From positions 8,674-49,165 of the forward strand of contig NZ_LWIG01000069.1 of NCBI RefSeq assembly GCF_002068095.1: 40,492 bases of DNA, read 5' to 3'. Of this stretch, positions 16,241 through 24,810 are shown in pieces (position 1 is the stretch's first letter; each line of letters begins with the position of its first letter). Below the pieces are notes generated by a model that saw nothing but the letters and a program-made list of their open reading frames with translations, did not search any database and was not told where the DNA came from. This DNA is from Bradyrhizobium sacchari (GTDB lineage: Bacteria; Pseudomonadota; Alphaproteobacteria; Rhizobiales; Xanthobacteraceae). The translations under genes and the position numbers were made by a program.

Positions 16241-18415
16241 ATGAGCCAAGCCGACGACATTCGCCATTTCGTGCGCGTGAACCTTATTGAGCCAGCAAGA
16301 GCGCGCGGAGACAGCTCTATCTCGATTAGAGCGGGCGACGTGCACAAGGAGATGGAGCTAAGCAACGCTCTTCCCGCCGTTTGCAGTGCGATCGGCAGCG
16401 ACAAATTTCTTGCTGAGGCTGCCGTTTTGCTGGCCGCCAGAGAAGGTCCGCAAAACAGTACCACGACGACATTCAAATTTGAATTCGCCAATGGTGAAGC
16501 GCTCAGCGTTCCTCTAGCCGAACAAGAACTGCGCCGCCGCTACGGGACACCGGACGTCGATACAAAAAACTTGATATCGTTTGATTTGCCAGATGCGCGA
16601 GAAATCGCTCTTCAGCGGGGGAACGCGATAGTGCAACTCTGGCTCGAGGACAATGGACCAGTCCCCGGCGCGGAGCAAAGACCGTATGAGCCCAATGAGG
16701 GTCGGCATTCAAATCTACCGAACCGCTTGACGCATCAGCCGACGGCGTCTTTCAGGGAGCAGGGTTTCCCTCGACCTGTACGAAGCGTGCGTGTGACAAG
16801 TCGTGCGCAACTAAAGTCAATACTGGATTGGTACGAGCAGCGAAGTTCGGGTGATCGCGCACCGGAAGGAGGCGCGGTGAAACTTGGTGACCGGGAGGTC
16901 GGTGTGGCGCGGCAACTTCCAACGAATTTGATTCTTTATGGTCCCCCAGGAACAGGAAAGACATATTCCAGCGCCCGTGAAGCTGTGGCGTTGTGTGATG
17001 GGGAGCTACCGAAAATATCCGGCCGAACGGCCCTCATGGAGCGTTTCAATGCTCTTAAAGAGGCGGGTCGAATCGCCTTCGTAACATTTCATCAAAGCTA
17101 CAGCTATGAAGAATTCGTGGAAGGGCTCAGGCCTGAAACTGCTGGGCAGGATAGCGAAGGCCAAAATTCCGCAGGCTTCAGGTTAAAACCAACCGACGGC
17201 ATTTTCAAACGCGTGGCCGCGGTTGCCCAGCAAGCAGGTCGGGCAGGGCAAACCGGTATAGATCTGCGCACTCGAGATTTCTTCAAGATGTCGCTCGGCT
17301 CGGTCGATGAGGATGAAGATGTCTATCGGTCATCGATTGATGAAAATTACATCGCACTAGGATGGGGAAGGGATTTTGATTGGACCGACCCGATCTACCG
17401 AGACTTTGATGCCATTCTGGAAAGGTGGCGCACCAAAGATCCAAATGTAACTAGCCTGAGCTCTCGCGTGCGTCAAAGTCACTACATGAGAGCGGTAGTC
17501 AAAGAGGGGGATATAGTCGTCGTCTCGTTTGGGAACAGCCAGTTTAGAGCTATAGGCGAAGTAATTGGGCCCTACGAGTACGTCGCAGGTGCGAGCCAGT
17601 TTCGTCACAGACGAAAGGTGAGGTGGCTTCGGGTGTTCGAGCGTCCTCTACCGGTCGAAACAATCCTCCGTGGAAAGTTCACGCAGCCCGCGCTTTATAA
17701 GCTTGATCAAGCTAAGCTCAATCTCTCGGCTTTGAGCACCCTCATTGGTGAGGGTAAGCCAGGCGCTTCGGGTGAGGCGGCAGTGCTTCCTTACGTTCTA
17801 ATCATCGACGAGATAAACCGAGCTAACATTTCGAAGGTATTTGGCGAGCTGATAACGCTGATCGAGCCTGACAAGCGCCTTGGGAGTGTGAACGCGCTGA
17901 CGGTAACCTTACCGTATTCTGGGGAGGATTTTGGCGTGCCGGCCAATTTGCACCTCATTGGGACGATGAACACCGCCGATCGATCGATTGCGCTGCTCGA
18001 TACTGCGTTGCGACGCAGGTTTCAGTTCAAAGAGCTAATGCCCGACGCTTCTTTATTGGGCAAAGTTGGATTGATAGATGTTTCCGCGGTGTTGGAGCGA
18101 ATAAACGAAAGGATAGAGTATCTATTCGATCGAGAGCACCAAATTGGGCACGCATACTTCATGGATTGTGTAACGCGTGACCGGTTGGATGAGGTTATGC
18201 GCAACAAGATCATACCTCTGCTCTCTGAGTACTTCTATGAGGACTGGGAAAAGGTGCGGCTTGTGCTCGGAGAAACGGATGACGAAGGGAGGTTCATTGT
18301 TCGAACGAAGTTGCTCCCGCCGCCGACATTTGCCGACGAGAGCGCGCTCGAACGGTTTCGTTATGTGGTTCGCGAGAGCTTTGCGGAAGCAGCCTATGAA
18401 GGCTTCATGTTGTGA
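16241..18415 (+). CDS. mcrB: McrB-like AAA+ GTPase with inserted PUA/EVE-like domain
   Basis: Motor subunit of a McrBC-type modification-dependent restriction system: binds DNA, forms rings, hydrolyses GTP and drives McrC cleavage. The first 220 residues form an N-terminal region unlike the E. coli DUF3578 domain, probably for DNA or target reading. The AAA+ core follows: LYGPPGTGKT near residue 235, VLIIDEINRANISK near 520, and the McrB signature GTMNTADRSIALLDTALRRR near 575. Between the first two motifs lies an insert of about 150 residues (about 342-490) with IALGWG, VVKEGDIVVVSFGNSQF and AIGEVIGPYEY, the pattern of PUA-like/EVE-type domains that recognise modified bases (inference). It overlaps mcrC as GTGA. 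Confidence 0.92.
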   Translation: MSQADDIRHFVRVNLIEPARARGDSSISIRAGDVHKEMELSNALPAVCSAIGSDKFLAEAAVLLAAREGPQNSTTTTFKFEFANGEALSVPLAEQELRRRYGTPDVDTKNLISFDLPDAREIALQRGNAIVQLWLEDNGPVPGAEQRPYEPNEGRHSNLPNRLTHQPTASFREQGFPRPVRSVRVTSRAQLKSILDWYEQRSSGDRAPEGGAVKLGDREVGVARQLPTNLILYGPPGTGKTYSSAREAVALCDGELPKISGRTALMERFNALKEAGRIAFVTFHQSYSYEEFVEGLRPETAGQDSEGQNSAGFRLKPTDGIFKRVAAVAQQAGRAGQTGIDLRTRDFFKMSLGSVDEDEDVYRSSIDENYIALGWGRDFDWTDPIYRDFDAILERWRTKDPNVTSLSSRVRQSHYMRAVVKEGDIVVVSFGNSQFRAIGEVIGPYEYVAGASQFRHRRKVRWLRVFERPLPVETILRGKFTQPALYKLDQAKLNLSALSTLIGEGKPGASGEAAVLPYVLIIDEINRANISKVFGELITLIEPDKRLGSVNALTVTLPYSGEDFGVPANLHLIGTMNTADRSIALLDTALRRRFQFKELMPDASLLGKVGLIDVSAVLERINERIEYLFDREHQIGHAYFMDCVTRDRLDEVMRNKIIPLLSEYFYEDWEKVRLVLGETDDEGRFIVRTKLLPPPTFADESALERFRYVVRESFAEAAYEGFML

Positions 18416-19761
18416 TTCATCGAACCATCAAGGAATGGGACTATCTGGAGATTGAGCCTGCCTCAGATGGACCGCGTGCATTTACCCGCTCTGTTGCCGA
18501 CGGCGTCATGAAGGTCGCCCGTAGCGTAAAGTTCGGAGGTGACGGTGAGGGGCGGGTATTGCTGGAGAGTATGTCGAGGCTCCGCGCACAGCAAGTTGTT
18601 GGTGTGTTAGTAGCAAAGGATGCGACCTTAGAAATTCTTCCCAAGATCGAGGGCGTGCGCGAAGATCGAGCGATTCGGCGAAGTCTCGTGAATATGTTGG
18701 CTTCAGTCATTGATTTGAATATCGCGGTCGGAAAAGTCGCCAATCTTGGCTGGCAGAACGAGAACTTGCTTGAAATTCTCATCCGCCTTTTTAGTGAAAA
18801 GCTATTCGCTACGCTCCGCCAGGGAATGCCCAGGGCGTATATTGGCCGCGAAGACGACGTGTCAGCGCTGCGTGGAAGGCTGGACGTCGTGCGCCAGTTT
18901 ACAATATTGGCATCAACGCCACAAAGGCTCGCGTGTCGTTTTGATGAATTGAGTTCGAACATTGCTCTAAACCAAATTATGAAGGCGACGCTCGCTCGGC
19001 TTTTGCAGGTTTCGCGCAATTCCGAAAACCGGCGCCGCCTAAGGGAGCTAACCTTTGTATATGAGGAGGTGGAATCAGTTCCGATTCGGTCTCTGCGTTG
19101 GGATCGGGTGGTACTTGATCGGACAAATGTTGGTTGGACCGAACTTCTTAGGTTTGCAAAGCTGCTACTTCAGGATCGGTACCAGTCTACAACGTCGGGG
19201 ACTTCTCACGGTTTTTCCCTCCTCTTTGAGATGAATAAGCTTTTTGAGGAGTTTGTCGGGCGCAGCCTCAGGCGTGCGTTGCAGGGAACCGGCCTTACGG
19301 TGCATCTCCAGGGCCCCAGGCGATACGCCTTGGTTGATCGGCAGAGTGGGGGGCTGCGCTTTGCGACAAGACCGGACATTGTCATTAGCCAGAACGGCAG
19401 GCCTCTGCTCGTGATCGATACCAAGTGGAAGCGACTTAAGGAGGCGACAGATGATCCAAAGCGGGGCGTGAGTCAGTCGGATGTCTATCAAATGATGGCC
19501 TACGCTCACGTGTACGACTGCGATCGATTGATGCTGCTTTATCCTCATCACCATGAGCTTGCCGACAGGGAGGGGCTAGTTGCAGTTCATCAGATTGCCA
19601 ACAAATCGGACAGTCTCATCGGAATAGCGACTGTAGATCTTGTGAAGCCCGAATTCGTCGGGAAGCGTTTGAAGGAAATTCTTCTCGGCGACGAACGCCG
19701 CTTCGATTTGACATCGAAGCGCACCCAAATCGAACAGCACATTGTTTCCGTTCAGGGTTGA
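18412..19761 (+). CDS. mcrC: McrC-type nuclease subunit
   Basis: Endonuclease partner of McrB. Starts with GTG overlapping the mcrB stop (GTGA), giving 449 aa and translational coupling. The N-terminal half is the McrC beta-rich domain (FGGDGEGRVLLESMSRLRAQ, then TLEILPKIEGV). The C-terminal PD-(D/E)xK nuclease shows FATRPDIVISQNGRPLLVID followed by TKWKRL (D near 322, D-TK near 337) and a late QSDVYQMMAYA helix. Length is larger than E. coli McrC (about 350 aa) but common for this family in alphaproteobacteria. Confidence 0.93.
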   Translation: MIHRTIKEWDYLEIEPASDGPRAFTRSVADGVMKVARSVKFGGDGEGRVLLESMSRLRAQQVVGVLVAKDATLEILPKIEGVREDRAIRRSLVNMLASVIDLNIAVGKVANLGWQNENLLEILIRLFSEKLFATLRQGMPRAYIGREDDVSALRGRLDVVRQFTILASTPQRLACRFDELSSNIALNQIMKATLARLLQVSRNSENRRRLRELTFVYEEVESVPIRSLRWDRVVLDRTNVGWTELLRFAKLLLQDRYQSTTSGTSHGFSLLFEMNKLFEEFVGRSLRRALQGTGLTVHLQGPRRYALVDRQSGGLRFATRPDIVISQNGRPLLVIDTKWKRLKEATDDPKRGVSQSDVYQMMAYAHVYDCDRLMLLYPHHHELADREGLVAVHQIANKSDSLIGIATVDLVKPEFVGKRLKEILLGDERRFDLTSKRTQIEQHIVSVQG

Positions 19762-19783
19762 GGAATCCGATTCTGGAAGGGCT

Positions 19784-19815
19784 GGGCCGACTATTCCTGG
19801 TGTTCATTTGCACAT
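19784..19815 (+). repeat. Possible degenerate copy of the boundary site (F), downstream of mcrC
   Basis: GGGCCGACTATTCC followed by TTCATTTGC resembles site B (GGCCGACTTCTTCC ... CTCATTTGCG) but lacks the ATAACAT core. It is placed as expected, 23 bp after the mcrC stop. Weak on its own. Confidence 0.3.
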
Positions 19816-19981
19816 ATGGTGAGTGCGGCTCGGTTGCTGTTTCCGAGGCTTTAGTAGAGGAGCAAGAGGGCCTAGATAAAATTTTTGCCCCTTGCCACAG
19901 TGTCTTTCCGACTAACAAAATTTGATGTCGCGCCGAAGCCATGCCCTGCGGCATTTGCAAGAACAACCTCCGGAGAAGTAA

Positions 19982-22900
19982 ATGCAAAGGAGTGGTGAGG
20001 GGATTGTCTTCAGCGCAAGCGACCTCGTTGGGCATCTGAATTGTCGTTACCTCACACATCTCGACATCAAGGTCGCCCAGGGCGAACTGGCCAAGCCGCA
20101 ACTCCGCGATGACCCGACCCTCGATGCTCTGGTGGAGCGCGGCAAGGCACATGAGCAGGGTTTCGTGGAGCATCTCGCCAAGGAGGGCGGGACCGTCACA
20201 GTTATTGCCGGAGTCGGTGTCGATGACGCCTCGGTTGACCAAACGCGGCAAGCGATGGTGCGGGGCGATGCGGCAGTCGTTCAGGCGGCGCTACGGAATG
20301 GGCATTGGAGCGGTCGCGCCGACGTGCTGCGGCGAGTCGAGACACCAAGCGGTTTGGGCGCCTGGTCCTACGAGGTCACCGACACCAAGTTGGCCCGCGA
20401 GACGAAGGGCAACACGGTTCTGCAGCTGAGCCTCTACTCAGACCTATTGGCGATCACGCAGCAGAAGGTCCCGGAGGAGGCCCATGTTGTGACGCCCGGG
20501 ACAGAGTACCAGCCGGAGGCCTACCGCGTGGCCGATTTTGCGGCGTTCTACCGGCGTATCAGGCGAAGCCTGGAAAGCTTTGCGGCTGCGCCCCCGCATG
20601 ACGGTCTCTATCCCGATCCGATCGAGCACTGCGAGGTCTGCCGATGGCGCGGCCCCTGTGCTTCGAAGCGGCGCGCCGACGATCACTTGTCGCTTGTCGC
20701 AGGGATAGCCAAAGCGCAGATTGAGGAGCTAGTCCGGCGAGGTGCGGCTACCACGGCCGCCCTTGCCACGCTACCCATCCCGCTGCAATGGCGGCCTGAT
20801 CGGGGTACTGCGCCAAGCTACGAGAAGGTGCGTGAGCAAGCGAGGCTCCAGGTCGAGGGGCGCAGAGCGGGCCAGGTGCTTTACGAGGCGCTGCCGCTGG
20901 TCGCGGAATTCGGCCTATTCCGGCTGCCTGAGCCTTCGGCCGGGGACATCTTTTTCGATTTCGAGGGCGACCCATTCGTAGACGGCGGCGGGCTCGAGTT
21001 CTTGTTCGGCTATCTCTATGCCAATGACGACGGCACAGACGCCTATGTCGGCGACTGGGTGACCACACGGCAGCACGAACGGGCGGCGTTCGAGCGATTC
21101 ATCGACTTCGTTACGGAGAGGCTGAGCAAGCATCCCGGCTTGCACATCTATCACTTCGCTCCCTATGAGCCGGCGGCGCTGAAGCGGTTGATGGGGCGAT
21201 ACGCCACGCGAGAGGACGAGGTCGACAATCTGCTTCGGGCCGGCGTATTCGTGGACTTGTATGCCATTGTCCGGCAGAGTATTCGCGCCAGCGTCGAAAG
21301 CTACTCGATCAAAAAGCTCGAGCCGCTGTACCGGTTTGACCGCGTCGTTCCGCTGATCGATGTGGGCGGCGCCATGGCGCGCGTGCAGGCCAGCCTCGAA
21401 TTGGCCGATGCTGATGCGATTGATGCGGGCGATCAGGCCGCCATCATCGGATACAATCGGGATGACTGCGCCTCGACCCGCGCTTTAAGGGATTGGCTTG
21501 AGGGGGTACGGAGCGGGCTAATCGCCCAGGGGAAGACGATCAATCGCCCGCAGCTCAAGCCTGCCGAAATTAGCGAGGATCTCAGCGACTGGAAGCGCCG
21601 AGTCGCCGAACTTGTCGCGCGGTTGACCGGCGACGTTCCGGACGACGTCGCCGAACGAAGCCCAGATCAGCAGGCGCGCTGGCTGCTCGCCCATCTGATC
21701 GACTTCTTCGGCCGCGAGAACAAAGCGGTCTGGTGGGAGTATTTTCGTCTCAGCGATTTGTCGGTCGAAGATCTCGTGTATGAGCGCGCAGGGTTGGCGG
21801 GACTAACCTTTCTCAGCCACGTTGGTGGAACAGCGAAGACGCCGATTCACCGCTATAGCTTCGCGGTTCAGGAGACGGATGTTCGCGCTGACGATGATCT
21901 AAGAAGCGTAGGCGGCGCCAAGCTTGGTAGCGTCGTAGCGATCTCCGATGATACCAGAACGATCGACATCAAGAAGCGCCAGGACACGGCCAGTTTCCAT
22001 CCCGAGGCCGTGTTCGCGCATAAGTTCATCGACAATCAGGTTCTCGCTGAATCGGTGTTCCGGATTGGTGAATATGTCGCGGACCGCGGAATCATTGGGC
22101 CTGGTGCCTATCGTGCCGCTCGCGACTTGCTGCTCAAAGTCGCTCCACGTCTTTCCGGGCAGGTGTTCGAGGAATCCGGCGAGGCGCCGCTAGCGACCGC
22201 AATACGTGCTGCGCTCTCGCTTGATCAGAGCGTTTTGCCCGTGCAAGGGCCGCCGGGGGCCGGCAAAACTCATGCCGGTGCGCGTATGATCTGCGCGCTT
22301 GCGCGTGACCAGCGGACGGTTGGTGTTACGGCCAATAGCCATAAGGTCATTCGTCACTTACTTGATAAATCCCTGGAAGCGGCCGCCGAGCAAGGTCTGC
22401 CCATTCAATGCATCCAAAAGGTCAAGGATGAGCCGACGTCTCGTCCGGGACTGCAGCAAACGACGAAGAACCCGGACTTCATCGACGGGCTCGGCAATGG
22501 TTGCCAGGTTGGCGGTGCCACCAGTTGGTTTTGGGCACGGCCGGATGCTGCAGGCAGTGTAGATGTTCTGTTCGTTGACGAAGCGGCGCAAATGTCATTG
22601 GCAAACGTGTTGGCCGTTTCGCAGTCGGCTGAGAGCATCGTCCTTCTGGGTGACCCAAGGCAGCTTGAGCAGCCGATACAGGGAAGCCATCCCGATGGTG
22701 TTGCAACGTCCGCGCTTGATCATGTCTTGGGTGAACATGCAACGATCGGGGCTGGCCACGGACTTTTCCTTGAGGAGACATGGCGCTTACACCCCGATAT
22801 CTGCGCCTTCACGTCGGAGCTCTTCTATGAAGGCCGACTTCGTTCGCGCGCGGGACTAGAGCAGCAGGAGATTCGGTCATCGAGCCGTGTGAACGGGGTG

Positions 22901-23380
22901 GGCCTGCGCTATCTTGCTGTCCAGCATGTCGGCAACCAGAATTCGTCTCCCGAAGAGGCGGACGAGATTAAGAAACTCGTCGATGAAATTCTCGCCGGCA
23001 ACACAAGCTGGGTCGACGGTTCAGGCAAGGAAACGACAATCCGGCTGGAGGACATACTGATCATCGCTCCCTATAACGCCCAGGTCTTCGAACTTCAGGA
23101 ACGATTGCCGGGTGCGCGCATCGGTACCGTCGACAAGTTTCAAGGACAGGAGGCGCCGATCGTAATTTATTCGATGACTACCTCGTCTCATGCCGACGCC
23201 CCGCGGGGAATGGAGTTTCTCTACAGCGCAAACCGGCTAAACGTGGCGACTTCGCGGGCGAGGTGCATCTGTGTTTTGGTGGCCAGTCCGCGGCTGTTCG
23301 AAGTCGAGTGCCGAACACCTCGCCAGATGCAATTGGCCAACGCGTTCTGCCGATACCTCGAGTTGGCGCGCCCGCTTTAG
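19982..23380 (+). CDS. TM0106-family RecB-like nuclease, DEDD exonuclease and SF1 helicase in one protein
   Basis: An 1132-aa protein that combines three nucleic-acid activities. Residues about 1-230: RecB-like nuclease with SYEVTDTK (D, TK) near 130 and four Cys (C21 and the HCEVCRWRGPC group near 216-225) placed like the Fe-S cluster of AddB/Cas4-type nucleases. About 320-510: RNase H-like DEDD exonuclease with IFFDFEGDP, YHFAPYEPAAL and YNRDDCAST. About 740-1130: UPF1/Dna2-like SF1 helicase with VQGPPGAGKT, DVLFVDEAAQM, LLGDPRQLEQP, ETWRLHPDI, TVDKFQGQEA and NVATSRAR. A clear ribosome site (CCGGAGAAGTAA) precedes the ATG. The architecture is known in the TM0106 family; it is found in defence islands. 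The stop lies 16 bp before repeated site D. Confidence 0.92.
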   Translation: MQRSGEGIVFSASDLVGHLNCRYLTHLDIKVAQGELAKPQLRDDPTLDALVERGKAHEQGFVEHLAKEGGTVTVIAGVGVDDASVDQTRQAMVRGDAAVVQAALRNGHWSGRADVLRRVETPSGLGAWSYEVTDTKLARETKGNTVLQLSLYSDLLAITQQKVPEEAHVVTPGTEYQPEAYRVADFAAFYRRIRRSLESFAAAPPHDGLYPDPIEHCEVCRWRGPCASKRRADDHLSLVAGIAKAQIEELVRRGAATTAALATLPIPLQWRPDRGTAPSYEKVREQARLQVEGRRAGQVLYEALPLVAEFGLFRLPEPSAGDIFFDFEGDPFVDGGGLEFLFGYLYANDDGTDAYVGDWVTTRQHERAAFERFIDFVTERLSKHPGLHIYHFAPYEPAALKRLMGRYATREDEVDNLLRAGVFVDLYAIVRQSIRASVESYSIKKLEPLYRFDRVVPLIDVGGAMARVQASLELADADAIDAGDQAAIIGYNRDDCASTRALRDWLEGVRSGLIAQGKTINRPQLKPAEISEDLSDWKRRVAELVARLTGDVPDDVAERSPDQQARWLLAHLIDFFGRENKAVWWEYFRLSDLSVEDLVYERAGLAGLTFLSHVGGTAKTPIHRYSFAVQETDVRADDDLRSVGGAKLGSVVAISDDTRTIDIKKRQDTASFHPEAVFAHKFIDNQVLAESVFRIGEYVADRGIIGPGAYRAARDLLLKVAPRLSGQVFEESGEAPLATAIRAALSLDQSVLPVQGPPGAGKTHAGARMICALARDQRTVGVTANSHKVIRHLLDKSLEAAAEQGLPIQCIQKVKDEPTSRPGLQQTTKNPDFIDGLGNGCQVGGATSWFWARPDAAGSVDVLFVDEAAQMSLANVLAVSQSAESIVLLGDPRQLEQPIQGSHPDGVATSALDHVLGEHATIGAGHGLFLEETWRLHPDICAFTSELFYEGRLRSRAGLEQQEIRSSSRVNGVGLRYLAVQHVGNQNSSPEEADEIKKLVDEILAGNTSWVDGSGKETTIRLEDILIIAPYNAQVFELQERLPGARIGTVDKFQGQEAPIVIYSMTTSSHADAPRGMEFLYSANRLNVATSRARCICVLVASPRLFEVECRTPRQMQLANAFCRYLELARPL

Positions 23381-23395
23381 TTGCGAGCTTCCCCT

Positions 23396-23469
23396 GGGAG
23401 CGGTTCAAGTCAGCGGGGCCGGATCGGCCAACGGCCGACTTCTTCCATAACAATGGATCTCAGCTCCCA
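23396..23469 (+). repeat. Repeated boundary site D, half diverged, downstream of the helicase
   Basis: GGCCGACTTC and TTCCATAACAA (23443-23453) match the family, but after the 7-base spacer CAGCTC replaces GCGAAT. Outer inverted arms TGGGAGC (23395-23401) and GCTCCCA (23463-23469) are preserved, so the right half changed together with its partner arm. Confidence 0.68.
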
Positions 23470-23668
23470 TCATTGGGGAGTCAGCCACTGAAGGTTCTGC
23501 GCCATGGGCGATTCCATCGAGAGCGTGCTGACCAGGGCGAGGGAGTAGACAAGCAACTGTGCCTTCAATCCGCCGTCAGAAGGAGCCCGCGTCTAACCTA
23601 CAGAACCGACGCAATGCGTTCCCTCACAGCGGCCTTCAGATAACGTCCAGACAGCACGGGTCGGCACA

Positions 23669-23697
23669 TTGTCACAATTTATTTTAAGTTGTAGGAT
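23669..23697 (+). promoter_or_regulatory. Candidate promoter of the TIR/STAND cluster
   Basis: TTGTCA at 23669-23674, 17-bp spacer, TAGGAT at 23692-23697, in an AT-rich stretch about 45 bp upstream of the TIR gene ATG. A fair match to a housekeeping promoter; not proven. Confidence 0.4.
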
Positions 23698-23740
23698 GTT
23701 CCAAAAGTAATTTTTTGAGACTATATTTCGGAATATCGGT

Positions 23741-24802
23741 ATGGCCAGTCTAGCACCCGAGTTTAAGCACGACGTATTTGTCAGCTATGCACATGGGGAT
23801 AAGCGCAAGAAGGGCAAGGCGCTGCTCAAGAGATGGTCCCAGGCTTTGGCAAGCGAGCTCGAAGAGGAATTGGCTTTGGATTGGGATGATCCAAAGGTAT
23901 TTCTAGATACACGTGACATAGACCAGCACGGTGAGTTGGACAAAGAGATTCGTGAAGCGATTTCTGCGTCGGCGACGATGCTTGTGCTTATGTCGTCACC
24001 CTATTTGCAATCCGTTGCATGCAAACAGGAACGTGCTCTTTGGTTCGATAAGATTTCGCAAGAGGCTGTCGCGGAGGCACGGGACCGGGTGTTGTTTGCA
24101 CGCGTGCTACCGATTGCCGACAGCGAGTGGCCAACAGAATTTCGGGACGCGAGCGGAGGGCCGCCGATAAGCAGGTGGTTTTTTGAACAGCCCGGAGGAC
24201 CAAGAACTCGTCCCTTTGGCTGGCCGGATCCTACTGGAACGTCAGGTAAGTTTCGGGACAACGTGGTCGATCTTGCTGGCGATGTCAGCGTTCAATTGCG
24301 GGAGGTGAAGGAATCGATCGAGAGAAAGAAGCGGGAAGCAGCGCATGCAGAGAAAATGCGTGCCGCTTCTGGCCAGGCACTTTATCTTCATGCTCGGCAG
24401 CGCGATCCGTCTCAGTGGGGAGCCATGCGTGCTCAATTGGTGTCCGCGGGCTTTCATGTCGCCCCTGGTGCCCCCGAGAATGTAACCGGCGATCCATTAG
24501 GTCTCGACGATTTTGATAAGGAGAGCGTAAGGACATTGACCGCGTGTGATGGACTTCTGCTAGTCGGAGACGATCCGAATAGCCTAGCCTCTGACTTGGT
24601 GGTTGTCGGACGTCAAAGACGGAACTCCGCCATCGCTAAATCAAAGAAGCATCTTCCATGTGCCGTCATTGATCACTGCCTGACCGGAAACGAGAAGGCA
24701 ATACTGCAACAATCGGCGAAGAATCTGCAAATCGATTGGATCGATGCGATTGGCTCGAGCTGGATATCAGATGTTCGGGCTTGGCTTAACAATGCGGTTT
24801 AG
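23741..24802 (+). CDS. TIR-domain protein with a second TIR-like C-terminal half
   Basis: A 353-aa soluble protein. Residues 8-170 are a TIR domain: DVFVSYAHGDKRKKG, VFLDTRDIDQHGELDKEI, AISASATMLVLMSSPYLQS and SVACKQERALWF. E97 in C-x2-E is the likely NAD-cleaving glutamate known from enzymatic TIR domains. A charged helix (about 190-210) leads to a second alpha/beta half, with ALYLHARQRDPSQW, LTACDGLLLVGDD and PCAVIDH, as seen in TIR proteins linked to STAND NTPases. Only 8 bp separate it from the NTPase gene. Expected role: effector that depletes NAD or makes a signal when the NTPase senses infection (family-based inference). Confidence 0.87.
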   Translation: MASLAPEFKHDVFVSYAHGDKRKKGKALLKRWSQALASELEEELALDWDDPKVFLDTRDIDQHGELDKEIREAISASATMLVLMSSPYLQSVACKQERALWFDKISQEAVAEARDRVLFARVLPIADSEWPTEFRDASGGPPISRWFFEQPGGPRTRPFGWPDPTGTSGKFRDNVVDLAGDVSVQLREVKESIERKKREAAHAEKMRAASGQALYLHARQRDPSQWGAMRAQLVSAGFHVAPGAPENVTGDPLGLDDFDKESVRTLTACDGLLLVGDDPNSLASDLVVVGRQRRNSAIAKSKKHLPCAVIDHCLTGNEKAILQQSAKNLQIDWIDAIGSSWISDVRAWLNNAV

Positions 24803-24810
24803 AGGGCTTC

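Noticed and set aside
23470..23660. Short frames between site D and the TIR gene
   Set aside because: No start with a ribosome site and no pattern; probably untranslated leader or debris.
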